Shown: positions 8,600 through 16,886 of the stretch, in pieces
Layout of the letters: each line of letters begins with the position of its first letter
How positions within the stretch are numbered: the stretch's first letter is position 1
Program-made: the position numbers and the translations under genes
Notes under the pieces: model-generated
Told to the model about the DNA's origin: nothing
Database searches by the model: none
The model's input: only the letters and a program-made list of their open reading frames with translations
DNA from: JBIYSM02 sp044759095
GTDB lineage: Bacteria; Bacillota; Bacilli; Brevibacillales; Brevibacillaceae
DNA length: 64,000 bases
Assembly (NCBI RefSeq): GCF_044759095.2
Contig: NZ_JBIYSM020000001.1
Span: 133,376-197,375 of the forward strand
Reading direction: 5' to 3'

Positions 8600-8887
8600 G
8601 TTGCCAGCCCACTATGGGGCTTATCAAGTTTTCCTTTGTCGAGACAATCGTCGGGAGTTATCGGTCCTGGCAGTGGTCTTGTCTGCTTCGGGGATCGGAG
8701 GATCTGATGGGAAGAATCGGCGGAATCACCGGGACCCTGTTCCGGATCGGAATTGCCGGTGACGATGTATTTCTCCGGCTGGATGATTGTATGGTGGGGC
8801 ACTTCCTCCATCTTTGTCAGTGCTGCTGTTTGGAACCTGTGTGTATGCGCCGTTTACATGAAAACACGTTTGTGGAAGATTTCATAG
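8600..8887 (+). pseudogene. Remnant of a membrane permease
   Basis: Before the glycerate kinase gene there is coding-like sequence without an intact frame. Around 8756-8887 one frame reads PVTMYFSGWMIVWWGTSS followed by IFVSAAVWNLCVCAVYM and a short basic tail, which looks like the last two transmembrane helices of a transporter. Upstream hydrophobic pieces such as FSFVETIVGS and LAVVLSASGIGG lie in different frames, with a stop at 8705. This pattern fits a decayed, frameshifted permease that may once have been paired with glycerate metabolism. I cannot assign the family. Confidence 0.4.
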
Positions 8888-8902
8888 GCACTGCAAGATA
8901 TA

Positions 8903-10072
8903 ATGAAAATAGAAAAAAAGGTGGTGGTTGGAATTAACATTGTGATTGCACCTGATTCGTTTAAAGGAAGCGTTTCGGCTATGGAAGCGGCTGTTGCTAT
9001 GGAGAAGGGAATAAAAAAATGCCTCCCGGATGCACAGACGTTTTTGGTACCGGTCGCGGACGGCGGAGAAGGGACAATGGATAGTCTGGTTGCAGCAACG
9101 AAAGGACAGAAGATGGAGGTAACCGTTGTAGGCCCCCTGCACACACAGGTGAAGGCGGAGTACGGTGTGCTGGGAGACGGGAAGACATGTGTGATTGAGA
9201 TGGCGAGTGCATCCGGATTGACGCTGGTTCCGGCAGACCTGCGAAATCCAATGATGACTACCACATTTGGGACCGGCCAACTCATTAAAAAAGCGCTGGA
9301 TGAAGGCTACCGTCAATTTATTTTAGCGATTGGCGGAAGCGCTACCAATGATGGCGGCATCGGGATGCTGCAAGCCTTAGGTCTGCAATTGCTCGACTCG
9401 ACGGGTAAACCGGTTGGGTTCGGGGGAGCAGAAGTTCAGCGGATTGCTGTCATAGACGACAGCACCTGGGATACACGAATTGCCGAAGCCACATTTGTGA
9501 TCGCCTCGGATGTACAAAATCCGCTGATCGGACCGAATGGGGCATCCCGCGTGTTCGGCCCGCAAAAAGGAGCCACGCCGGAAATGGTAGAGCTCCTGGA
9601 CCGACATCTGAACCACTGGGCGGATCTGGTTGAAGCTAAGACGGGTGTACGGCTCCATGACAGGCCGGGGGCAGGTGCGGCAGGCGGAATAGGCGGCGCC
9701 TTTCAGGCTTTTTTCCCGGCTGCCATGGAGCGGGGGATTGATATCGTGATTCGCTATACCGGCTTGCGTGAGGTCTTGCAAAAAGCGGATCTCGTGTTTA
9801 CGGGTGAAGGCCAAATTGATTTTCAGACGGCATCAGGGAAAACGCCGATGGGCGTGGCGCAAGAAGCTCAGAAAGCAGGAATCCCGACGTTTGTGCTTGC
9901 CGGATCGATTGGACAGGGAATTGAAGAACTCTATCAGTATGGAATTCAGAGTATCCATAGCATTGTAAACGGTCCCATGACGCTTGAGGAAGCGATGGAA
10001 CGGGCGCCGGAATTGTTGGCCCAAAAGGCGGAACAAGTATTGCGAACGTATTTGGCGAAGGGGAGGAAATGA
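8903..10072 (+). CDS. glxK: Glycerate kinase (GlxK/GarK type)
   Basis: The product of about 376-389 aa belongs to the type I glycerate 2-kinase family, which phosphorylates glycerate to 2-phosphoglycerate. Visible motifs are VIAPDSFKGS at the N-terminus, the VADGGEGT loop, GGSATNDGG, and FTGEGQIDFQT near the C-terminus. The start is uncertain. The ATG at 8903 has no ribosome binding site and overlaps a TATAAT-like hexamer (8899-8904). GGTGGTGG at 8920-8927 fits a start at the ATT at 8933, which aligns with the family's Met, or at the GTG at 8942. It lies downstream of a decayed permease and converges with the next gene. Confidence 0.85.
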   Translation: MKIEKKVVVGINIVIAPDSFKGSVSAMEAAVAMEKGIKKCLPDAQTFLVPVADGGEGTMDSLVAATKGQKMEVTVVGPLHTQVKAEYGVLGDGKTCVIEMASASGLTLVPADLRNPMMTTTFGTGQLIKKALDEGYRQFILAIGGSATNDGGIGMLQALGLQLLDSTGKPVGFGGAEVQRIAVIDDSTWDTRIAEATFVIASDVQNPLIGPNGASRVFGPQKGATPEMVELLDRHLNHWADLVEAKTGVRLHDRPGAGAAGGIGGAFQAFFPAAMERGIDIVIRYTGLREVLQKADLVFTGEGQIDFQTASGKTPMGVAQEAQKAGIPTFVLAGSIGQGIEELYQYGIQSIHSIVNGPMTLEEAMERAPELLAQKAEQVLRTYLAKGRK

Positions 10073-10096
10073 AGCATGAAAATCAAGCAGACGATA

Positions 10097-10399
10097 TTAC
10101 AGCATGCGAAACCGGGTCAAATGCTCCCGGATGTTTTCCTTTAGCAGGATTTCCTTCTGCTTGGGACCCATCAGATCGAAGTGGGGGAACGGAGGGCGGT
10201 CATGAATATAGGCGGGATTTAGTCCATGGGCTTGGCACCAATCAGACAGGATCTTGAGATTCTTGCACCCCACCTTTGTCACGGTTTTGATGTCTGGAAA
10301 ACGCGGATCAAACCAATAATGAGTCAAAAAAGCAATCTCCCCCCTGGTCACCGCTTCTTTCCACTTATTCAATTCTTCTCTTGTGATCCCGAATGCCAC
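10097..10399 (-). CDS. YneQ-like conserved protein
   Basis: This 100-aa soluble protein starts with GTG after AAAGGATG. It contains MAFGITREELNKWK, FLTHYWFDPRFP and a C-terminal DRPPFPHFDLMGPKQKEIL segment. That pattern matches my recollection of B. subtilis YneQ, an uncharacterised protein. The conserved His, Trp, Asp and Pro residues suggest a folded domain with a nucleic-acid or enzymatic role, but no function is established. It converges with glxK, with only 24 nt between the stops. Confidence 0.75.
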   Translation of the reverse strand: MAFGITREELNKWKEAVTRGEIAFLTHYWFDPRFPDIKTVTKVGCKNLKILSDWCQAHGLNPAYIHDRPPFPHFDLMGPKQKEILLKENIREHLTRFRML

Positions 10400-10426
10400 T
10401 GCGCTTCATCCTTTCCAAAATACAAG

Positions 10427-10445
10427 GGCTGCCACGGAGGCAGCC
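10427..10445 (-). terminator. Hairpin after the DUF3817 gene
   Basis: GGCTGCC and GGCAGCC form a 7-bp stem with a 5-nt loop. On the minus strand a modest T-rich stretch follows. It probably ends the DUF3817 transcript. Confidence 0.5.
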
Positions 10446-10468
10446 ACTTTCGTGAAGGGAGCATCCGC

Positions 10469-10768
10469 TTATGATGAATGGATGTCCTTGCGAATTTGTG
10501 CGTCGAGCACGAAGGTGCCAAAAGGGACCAATGAAGCCACAAAAGCGCCTATGCCCCACAGAATGGACTTGCGATGTTTGAACATCACTTGCAGAACGGC
10601 AAGTACGAATAACACGAACAGCACGCCGTGAGCCATTCCGATGACGGTAACCGCCGTGGGCAACCCGGCAAAGTATTTCAACGGCATGGCAATTCCGAGG
10701 AGAATCAGATAAGAGATTCCTTCGAGAAACCCGATGACACGCAAGCGTCCAATAGCTGTTTGCAACAA
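10469..10768 (-). CDS. DUF3817-type small membrane protein
   Basis: The 99-aa protein has three hydrophobic helices. It begins with GRLRVIGFLEGISYLILL, contains AHGVLFVLFVLAVL and ends with LVPFGTFVLDAQIRK. The arrangement matches the DUF3817 (YdzA-like) integral membrane family of unknown function. The start is TTG after a GGGGGTGA ribosome binding site. It appears to be a single-gene unit between the yneQ-like gene and the cysteine-desulfurase-like gene. Confidence 0.75.
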   Translation of the reverse strand: MLQTAIGRLRVIGFLEGISYLILLGIAMPLKYFAGLPTAVTVIGMAHGVLFVLFVLAVLQVMFKHRKSILWGIGAFVASLVPFGTFVLDAQIRKDIHSS

Positions 10769-10888
10769 GTGATCACCCCCTCTGCTTCCATCTCACATTA
10801 TATCCGTAGAACAAGCGCAGTGAAAGGGAAATCCCCAACCAGACAGCATCGGGTTGGGGATGATTTGCTCCGTTTTCCCTTTGGTTTT

Positions 10889-12118
10889 TCACTGCATGGC
10901 GCGAACGACCTCCAGCAGTCGATCCACCTCTTCGGCCGTGTTGTAAACGGAGATACCGACACGCACCAGCCCGCCTGCCTCTTCCAGCCCAAGCGACTCG
11001 ATTACGCGCATGGCGTAAAAGTGACCGCCCCATACGAAGATGCCGTGTTCTGCCAGTTGTTTGGCTGCCAGCTGTGAATCAACTCCGTCGACGACGAACG
11101 AGACGGTAGGCGCCCGCAGTTCCTCGCCGAACGGTTGCCCGTAGAGGCGAACGTGCTTCATTGCTTGCAGCCCGTCGTACAGACGGCGAGCCAGTGCAAG
11201 CTCATGGGCGTGGATTGTTTCCATCCCGGAGACGACCCGCTCCCGCAGCGATCCACCACTGCCGAACGCGGCGATGTAGCGGACGGCGGCAGTTACCCCG
11301 GCGAGGGAAGCGAAGTTCAGCGTTCCGGTTTCGATCCGGTAGGGAGCGTCATCGTCCTGCGGCCGCAGTTTATCTGTCGGCAGCCGGTCGAGCAGGCCGC
11401 GCCGTGAGTAGAGTACGCCGACGTGGGGACCGTAAAACTTGTAGGCTGAGCACAGCAGCACATCGGGGTCCAGCTGCTGTACGTCGATGGGGAAGTGCGG
11501 CGCATAATGAACGGCGTCGACGATCAGAAGGGCTCCGACCGCCCGGGTGAGTCTGCGAATGTGGAGCAGGTCGTTTACGGTTCCCAGCGCATTGGAGGAG
11601 TAGCCGACTGCCACCAGCCTCGTTTTGTCAGAGAGCTTGGCTGACAGATCGTCCATATCGAGAGTGCCGTCCGCGGTCATGCGAACGGATTGGATCACAG
11701 CCCCATGACTGGCGAGCGTCTGCCAGGGGCCGCGGTTCGCTTCGTGGTCCAGATCGGTTACCAGAACCTCATCCCCCGGCTTCAAGAGGCGAGAGAAGGC
11801 CCGGCTCAAGGCAAAGGCGAGAGTGGTCATGTTCGCTCCGAATGAGATGCACTCCGGTCCGGGAGCCCCCAGCATGGCCGCCATTGCTTCCCGTGCAAGC
11901 TTTACCGTTTCATCCGTCTCGACGCTGGTGACGAACGGGCCGTGGGCGTTGGCGTTGCATGTTTTGTAATACAGGGAGATCGCGTCAATCACCTGATTGG
12001 GAACCTGGGTGCCGCCAGGACCGTCAAAAAAAGCGGCCTGTTTTCCGGAGACGGTTCGGGCCAGAGAGGGAAAGTCGTTACGGCAGTTTCGCACGTCTTT
12101 TTGAAGCACATCCAACAC
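10889..12118 (-). CDS. Cysteine-desulfurase-like PLP enzyme (class V aminotransferase)
   Basis: The roughly 409-aa protein has the class V fold. Key segments are FFDGPGGTQVP near the start, CNANAHGPFVTS, DLDHEANRGPW, DAVHYAPHFP and the PLP lysine in SAYKFYGPHVG (near residue 227). This matches the VC1184-type subfamily of cysteine-desulfurase-like proteins, whose substrate is not firmly known. The longest frame starts at 12202, but that ATG lies inside the terminator of the upstream gene. GAAGGAG at 12127-12133 fits the GTG at 12118 (or the ATG at 12124). It could be a sulfur-transfer or selenocysteine-lyase-like enzyme. Confidence 0.85.
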   Translation of the reverse strand: MLDVLQKDVRNCRNDFPSLARTVSGKQAAFFDGPGGTQVPNQVIDAISLYYKTCNANAHGPFVTSVETDETVKLAREAMAAMLGAPGPECISFGANMTTLAFALSRAFSRLLKPGDEVLVTDLDHEANRGPWQTLASHGAVIQSVRMTADGTLDMDDLSAKLSDKTRLVAVGYSSNALGTVNDLLHIRRLTRAVGALLIVDAVHYAPHFPIDVQQLDPDVLLCSAYKFYGPHVGVLYSRRGLLDRLPTDKLRPQDDDAPYRIETGTLNFASLAGVTAAVRYIAAFGSGGSLRERVVSGMETIHAHELALARRLYDGLQAMKHVRLYGQPFGEELRAPTVSFVVDGVDSQLAAKQLAEHGIFVWGGHFYAMRVIESLGLEEAGGLVRVGISVYNTAEEVDRLLEVVRAMQ

Positions 12119-12190
12119 ATCCATCACTCCTTCAGAAGGTACCATGGAGTAATGGATTCTTGATTTTTCCGAAAATTCCTGTAAAGGGAT

Positions 12191-12223
12191 GAAAAAAGGC
12201 ATGATGCTTAACCCATCATGCCT
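12191..12223 (-). terminator. Terminator of the lipoprotein gene
   Basis: A 10-bp perfect stem (AGGCATGATG and CATCATGCCT) is followed on the minus strand by TTTTTTC. It separates the lipoprotein gene from the desulfurase-like gene. Confidence 0.9.
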
Positions 12224-12231
12224 ATGCTTTG

Positions 12232-13479
12232 TTAGGGTGCACTACCTTTGTTCAGACGGGCTTTCTTCTCTTCCAGCGCCAATTCAAGCAGTTTGCGCAG
12301 GAAGCCTGTTTCATGGAAAGCGGAGACGGCCTCTTTGTCTTTTTCCAGCTGTTCAACGGTAACCGTTTCATCCGCCTTCGGAATGGGATAGGCGGTTGCC
12401 TTGCCGAAATTGTACATGTACTGATCGGATTCCAACCCGATGGTCAACGGCTCTTTCCATTTCGGTGCGTGGAAGGTTACGCTGAATGTTCCTTTTTGGC
12501 GAACCGGCATTTTGTTTTCGTCAATGTAAAAGTCCAGATTCCACTTGAGTTCATCCAGACCTTCCGCTTTTGCCATTTTGACGATTTCGTCGGAGGTGTA
12601 TTTCTTGCCTTCGGTATCGAGCCATTCCTTGAGGGCGGTCAGACCGATGGTGACCGTTGCTTCTGCCGCAGCCCGTTTTTCCGCTTCTGTTGTCTTCTTT
12701 ACCGCTGGATCCATCTCTTCCGAAAGGGACTGGGTCAGCACCATGAAGTCGACCGCGAACGTCTTCACGTCGGCATTCGTGGTCGCATCCTTGGCGGTGT
12801 ATAGGAGCATGTCAACCAGCTCCTTCAGGTCAAGCTCCATGGTTACGTGTGTCGCTTCGACGCTTTGGCCGTTTGGCAGCGCAACCGTTTCCGTACCGAG
12901 ATTTTTTGCGTCAGACAGCTTATAGCCGTATGTGGCGATGTACTTTTTCATGAAGTCCAGGACCAGCTTGTTCATTTTGTCATGGAAATCTTTCCATTTC
13001 ACCGGATCGATGGCGGATGTTTCGCTCATGCCGCTCGCTGTCGGGAACGGCTGCTGCATCTGCGTGTCGACCAGCAGATGCTTCTGATCCAGCGGGGTCT
13101 TTATGTAAAGGCGATCATCGTTGAGCAATAGCTCCACCGAAGCGTTTTTCTCCCCTGTCCAAAGGCCCTTTTCACGCAGCAGCTTATCGTCACTCACGCT
13201 GAGCACCAGCTTGGTGTTTTGCAGATCCTTCTGCGAACCGGATACGGTCAGGCCAGCTTTCAGGGCGGCAGCGAAAGCGGCAAACTCCTTGTTTTCCTCT
13301 TCGCCCAGCGCCTGCGGGAGCTTCTCGATATCCCCCGTCAGCTTCAAGGTGCCGTGATAATCATAATTGGGTTTTTCCAGCGACGCTGCGATCGAGTCTC
13401 GTACCAGCGATGCTTCGCTTGAGCAGCCGACGAGCAGCAGCATCAACGCCAGCAGCAGAATGCTTCCTTTTTTCCACAT
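12232..13479 (-). CDS. Secreted lipoprotein of unknown function
   Basis: This 415-aa protein has a type II signal peptide (MWKKGSILLLALMLLL) and a lipobox LLVGCSS, so it should be anchored to the outer face of the membrane. The mature part is rich in charged residues, with beta-strand-like repeats (DYHGTLKLTGD, DDRLYIKTPL, ATVTIGLTALKEW). This is reminiscent of LppX/LprG-like or YdjZ-like lipoproteins, but I do not recognise a family. The start at 13479 is 9 nt after GAGGAGG; an ATG six codons upstream overlaps that site. It is divergent from sftA. Confidence 0.85.
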   Translation of the reverse strand: MWKKGSILLLALMLLLVGCSSEASLVRDSIAASLEKPNYDYHGTLKLTGDIEKLPQALGEEENKEFAAFAAALKAGLTVSGSQKDLQNTKLVLSVSDDKLLREKGLWTGEKNASVELLLNDDRLYIKTPLDQKHLLVDTQMQQPFPTASGMSETSAIDPVKWKDFHDKMNKLVLDFMKKYIATYGYKLSDAKNLGTETVALPNGQSVEATHVTMELDLKELVDMLLYTAKDATTNADVKTFAVDFMVLTQSLSEEMDPAVKKTTEAEKRAAAEATVTIGLTALKEWLDTEGKKYTSDEIVKMAKAEGLDELKWNLDFYIDENKMPVRQKGTFSVTFHAPKWKEPLTIGLESDQYMYNFGKATAYPIPKADETVTVEQLEKDKEAVSAFHETGFLRKLLELALEEKKARLNKGSAP

Positions 13480-13665
13480 GCTCCATGTCCTCCTCATCCC
13501 ATATTCGTTTGGTAAAATATTCCCGCAAGAGTAATACGTCCAAATCTGGAAAACGTTTCAGGAAAATCGGAAAAAAATCGGCAATCTAGCAAAAACAACC
13601 GGTACTTTCATGGTAAGATGATAGGAAAGAGAACAAGAGGTCAAGCAGAAAGGAAGTATTTGCAC

Positions 13666-16002
13666 ATGTGGTCGTGGCTGCAAAAGCTGATACGGTACCT
13701 GCAGGGAGAAGATGACGAACAGCAGAAAAGCGCTCGCCTGTCTGTTCCCCCCGGTCAGCTCCAGGCAAAAACGAAAAGGATTTACCCGCGAGAACGAATG
13801 AGCGAGCTTCCGGCGAGCACCTCAAGGAGGGAAAAGGAGCGGCAGTTTCGCTTCCCCGTGATCCCCGACGAACCGTCCCGCAAGCTGAAGCGCGAGCAGG
13901 CGTCAGTGCCGGGAGAGGAACAACCGGTCGCGGTGCATAAGGCGACCGCCGGACCTGCTTTTGTGGAGAAGCGTCCCTATAAACCGACAGAAGTGATTTC
14001 CCCCATTTATGGCAAGGTCGATTCCCCCTCCCAGCCGAGAGTGGAACGGCAAAGAAACGCGGAAACGGAGGCTCGGCCGCAGGCTGTCACTGCGACCGAG
14101 GTGACAAGTGGAAAAAAGGAGGCAGCCGCATCGATACCGGCTGTCTCGATGGAGCCGGTCGTATCAGGGCCTGATTTGGTTGAACAAGACACGGTTGAAG
14201 ACGTCGCTGTGACACCGGATGTGGATGAGCAGGATGTGAGGGAACCGGTCCTGGAGCCGGTGCCAGAGGAAGAGTCGATGCCTGCGGAAAACCCGGTGGT
14301 TGATCAGCCTAAAAATGACGGAACAAACGGGCAATGGCCCGAGGAGCCGCAGACAGGAGAGTCAGCTGTCGAGGAGCCGCATGCGGATGCGGAATCCGCA
14401 GCGAAACAGGAAGAACCGACCGCACGGCAAACAGGGGCGGGGGAGGAGACATCGGAACGGACGATCAGCGAGGAGCGGGTCGCTGAACCTGAACCGGAGC
14501 GTCCGGTGTACATGCCGGTTTCACCGCCCCAGCCGCCCGCACAGTCGCGCGTGGCAGAAGAGCCTGTCAGTCGGACGGTCGAGAGTGTCAGCCATTACGA
14601 GCTGCCTTCGCTGTCGCTGTTGAATCCGTCTCCATCCCTGAGTGAAGACGATTACGAATACACGCTGGACCAGAAACAGCTGTTGGAGGAGACGTTGAGC
14701 AACTTCAACGTCAGTGCCCAGGTAGTCGGCATCGTCAAGGGGCCGTCCGTCACACGTTTCGAGCTCCAGCCTGCGCCGGGCGTCAAGGTGAACAAAATTA
14801 CCGGCCTGATTGACGATATCAAGCTGAACATGGCGGCCAAAGACATTCGCATCGAAGCGCCGATTCCCGGACGAAACGCCGTCGGGATCGAGGTCCCGAA
14901 TCTGAAAAGCGAGCCGGTTTTCATCAGCCGCATCATCGGGTCGGAGAAGTTCCTCAACCATCCGTCTCCGTTGGCGGTGGCGCTGGGGATGGACATCGGC
15001 GGCGATCCGATTGTCGCCGATATCAAAAAAATGCCGCATGGACTGATTGCCGGTGCCACCGGCTCGGGAAAAAGCGTATGTATCAACTCCATCATCGTCA
15101 GCCTGCTGTACAAGGCTTCTCCGGAGCAGGTTCGCCTCCTTTTGATCGACCCGAAAATGGTGGAGCTGGCGCCGTACAACCATCTGCCTCACCTGGTTAC
15201 CCCTGTGGTGACGGACGCCAAGCAGGCGACCGCCGCCCTCAAGTGGGCCGTGGAGGAGATGGAAAAGCGCTACGCCCTGTTTGTGGACGCCGGCGTGCGC
15301 GATATTGACCGCTACAATTTGACCACGGATGAACCGCTGCCCTACATTGTCATTGTGATTGACGAGCTGGCCGACCTGATGATGGTTTCCCCGCAGGACG
15401 TGGAGGACTGCATCATCCGCATTGCGCAAAAGGCCCGGGCCTGCGGCATTCATTTGCTGCTGGCCACGCAGCGCCCGTCCGTGGACGTCATCACCGGGAA
15501 CATCAAGGCAAACGTTCCGACGCGATTGGCGTTTGCGGTATTCTCGCAAGTCGATTCCCGAACGATCCTCGATCAGTCGGGAGCGGAGCGGCTGCTGGGA
15601 CGAGGGGACATGCTTTTCCTCGAGAGCGGAGCGACGCCTGTTCGCCTGCAGGGAAACTACGTCTCTGACGACGAGATCGAGCGAGTCACCAACATGATCA
15701 AAAAGCAGCGGAAACCGGAGTACTACTTCAGCAAGGAAGATTTGGAGCAGCAGGTACAATCCTACGACATGGGTGACGATCCGCTCTACCACGAGGCGCT
15801 GCTGTTTGTGGCGGAGCAGGGGCAGGCCTCCGCATCGGCGCTGCAGCGCCGGTTCCGCATCGGCTACAACCGCGCCGCCCGATTGATTGAGATGATGGAA
15901 GGGGAAGGGCACGTGGCCGGACAGAGCGGGGGCAAACCGCGGGCCGTGCTGATTACCCGTGAAGACGCGCAGGCGTTGGCGGAAGGCAGTACGCTTTTGT
16001 AA
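13666..16002 (+). CDS. sftA: FtsK/SpoIIIE-family DNA translocase without membrane anchor (SftA-like)
   Basis: The 778-aa protein has a short helical N-terminus, a long disordered Glu/Pro/Val-rich linker (about 40-300), the alpha domain and then the RecA-like motor. Walker A ATGSGKSV is near residue 465 and Walker B is IVIDELADLMM. The last 80 residues form a winged-helix gamma domain (YHEALLFVAEQ, ALQRRFRIGYNRAARLIEMM) that reads KOPS/SRS-type sequences. No transmembrane segments are present, which points to SftA, the soluble septum-associated translocase that clears chromosomes before division, rather than SpoIIIE. The start ATG is 9 nt after AAAGGAAG. The first copy of the dispersed repeat begins directly after the stop. 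Confidence 0.88.
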   Translation: MWSWLQKLIRYLQGEDDEQQKSARLSVPPGQLQAKTKRIYPRERMSELPASTSRREKERQFRFPVIPDEPSRKLKREQASVPGEEQPVAVHKATAGPAFVEKRPYKPTEVISPIYGKVDSPSQPRVERQRNAETEARPQAVTATEVTSGKKEAAASIPAVSMEPVVSGPDLVEQDTVEDVAVTPDVDEQDVREPVLEPVPEEESMPAENPVVDQPKNDGTNGQWPEEPQTGESAVEEPHADAESAAKQEEPTARQTGAGEETSERTISEERVAEPEPERPVYMPVSPPQPPAQSRVAEEPVSRTVESVSHYELPSLSLLNPSPSLSEDDYEYTLDQKQLLEETLSNFNVSAQVVGIVKGPSVTRFELQPAPGVKVNKITGLIDDIKLNMAAKDIRIEAPIPGRNAVGIEVPNLKSEPVFISRIIGSEKFLNHPSPLAVALGMDIGGDPIVADIKKMPHGLIAGATGSGKSVCINSIIVSLLYKASPEQVRLLLIDPKMVELAPYNHLPHLVTPVVTDAKQATAALKWAVEEMEKRYALFVDAGVRDIDRYNLTTDEPLPYIVIVIDELADLMMVSPQDVEDCIIRIAQKARACGIHLLLATQRPSVDVITGNIKANVPTRLAFAVFSQVDSRTILDQSGAERLLGRGDMLFLESGATPVRLQGNYVSDDEIERVTNMIKKQRKPEYYFSKEDLEQQVQSYDMGDDPLYHEALLFVAEQGQASASALQRRFRIGYNRAARLIEMMEGEGHVAGQSGGKPRAVLITREDAQALAEGSTLL

Positions 16003-16105
16003 GTGTATAAGAATTTATAAATTTGGACATCCAATACAGCCACTAGAGAAGTGTTCGGGCCCCAGCCGACACCAGCGATCGCTTAAGTCGGCTGGGTTTT
16101 CTTAT
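16003..16105 (+). repeat. Dispersed repeat, copy A (first module)
   Basis: It starts one base after the sftA stop. Inverted ends ATAAGAA (16007-16013) and TTCTTAT (16099-16105) enclose a conserved core (ATACAGCC, GTTCGGG) and a hairpin, CAGCCGAC with GTCGGCTG, followed by GGTTTTC. In this position the hairpin can terminate sftA transcripts. Other copies are listed separately. Confidence 0.85.
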
Positions 16106-16111
16106 CGTGTA

Positions 16112-16231
16112 GGAAAGTTTAAGGGCTTCACCGTGTGAAAGCGCCCTGAAATAAACTTTCCGGAACGCATAAAAAGTTTCCTCTAACGAAGAACCAGCTT
16201 CTTCGAGAGGGCTTCAATCGAAGCTTTTTTT
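16112..16231 (+). ncRNA. Putative structured RNA module, copy 1
   Basis: Three stacked elements are visible. GGAAAGTTT (16112-16120) pairs with AAACTTTCC (16153-16161) around an inner AGGGC/GCCCT and TTCAC/GTGAA hairpin. CCTCT plus GAAGAA pairs with TTCTTC plus AGAGG. A terminator GCTTC-AATC-GAAGC is followed by seven T. The same 120 nt recur at 27367-27487 with two substitutions, one of which turns G-C into G-U. An alternative pairing AAACTT/AAGTTT is possible. It could be a small RNA or an attenuator of the gene at 16268; I do not recognise a known family. Confidence 0.55.
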
Positions 16232-16267
16232 AAGGCAGGAAGCAATTTTCAAATGGGGGGAGTTCAC

Positions 16268-16663
16268 ATGGATCATCTGCAAAAGAAGTACCAACCGATT
16301 GACGAGCAAATCGTGCTGTTCAACGAAGAGTACTACCTGAGCGTACTGCGCGTTGAGGTGGGGAGCTTTGACGCTGCTATGAGAGAGGCGCTGTTTAATG
16401 TGCTGTACGCTTTCGAAAGCAAAGACATGGAACTGGAAATCGACATCTCGGAAGAGCACACCGGCCTTTGGTACCTGCAGCTGCTTGTCCCTCACGTGCT
16501 GACCCTTCCGGAGACGGCACGCAAACGACTGCAGCGAGGTTCGGAACAACTGCGGGAATTCCTCGGGGAACAGCAGATCCAACTGGTCGTCCGCCTGCTG
16601 GAAGGAGAAGAAATTCTTTCGTACGTAAAGCGGTACAATCCCAATCTGTCGATTACGTCATAA
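16268..16663 (+). CDS. Hypothetical protein, 131 aa
   Basis: This is an acidic soluble protein with the start ATG 5 nt after a very strong GGGGGGAG ribosome binding site. It appears alpha/beta: LFNEEYYLSVLRVEVGSFDAA, a LYAFESKDMELEIDISEEHTG stretch and a long C-terminal helix ending in RLLEGEEILSYVKRY. No signal peptide, cysteine cluster or known catalytic motif is visible and I do not recognise the family. It is preceded by repeat copy A and the structured RNA module, whose terminator ends about 24 nt before its ribosome binding site. It is followed by its own terminator, so it may be controlled by the RNA element. Confidence 0.7.
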   Translation: MDHLQKKYQPIDEQIVLFNEEYYLSVLRVEVGSFDAAMREALFNVLYAFESKDMELEIDISEEHTGLWYLQLLVPHVLTLPETARKRLQRGSEQLREFLGEQQIQLVVRLLEGEEILSYVKRYNPNLSITS

Positions 16664-16713
16664 CGAAGCGCGCTTGTGAGATCGGGGGAGAATCCCGATC
16701 GCAACCCAACAGA

Positions 16714-16740
16714 ACCGGGGCCTTGCCTCGGTTTTTTTGT
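16714..16740 (+). terminator. Terminator after the 131-aa gene
   Basis: ACCGGGG pairs with CCTCGGT (one G-U) and is followed by TTTTTTTG. A second small stem, ATCGGG/CCCGAT, lies at 16681-16699. Confidence 0.8.
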
Positions 16741-16752
16741 TCAAAAAAACAT

Positions 16753-16781
16753 TTGACAAAATTTAATAATTATGATATGAT
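16753..16781 (+). promoter_or_regulatory. Sigma-A promoter of the methyltransferase gene
   Basis: Perfect TTGACA (16753-16758), a 17-nt spacer and TATGAT (16776-16781). It lies 100 bp before the start codon. Confidence 0.8.
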
Positions 16782-16886
16782 AAAAATTTATTTGTTGACT
16801 TTGTTTTTGGAATTATGATAAAAAATAGGGTGTGATTCCATCTGGGTATTCAGCAGACAAAAAAATGGTTCCAAGGAGGATTTTTG

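Noticed and set aside
14521..15912. 463-codon antisense frame within sftA
   Set aside because: Shadow of the translocase domain, whose motifs are clear on the plus strand.
16034..16060. T-loop-like GTTCGGG in the dispersed repeats as a tRNA or T-box remnant
   Set aside because: No acceptor stem, anticodon arm or T-box AGGGUGGNACCGCG motif accompanies it.
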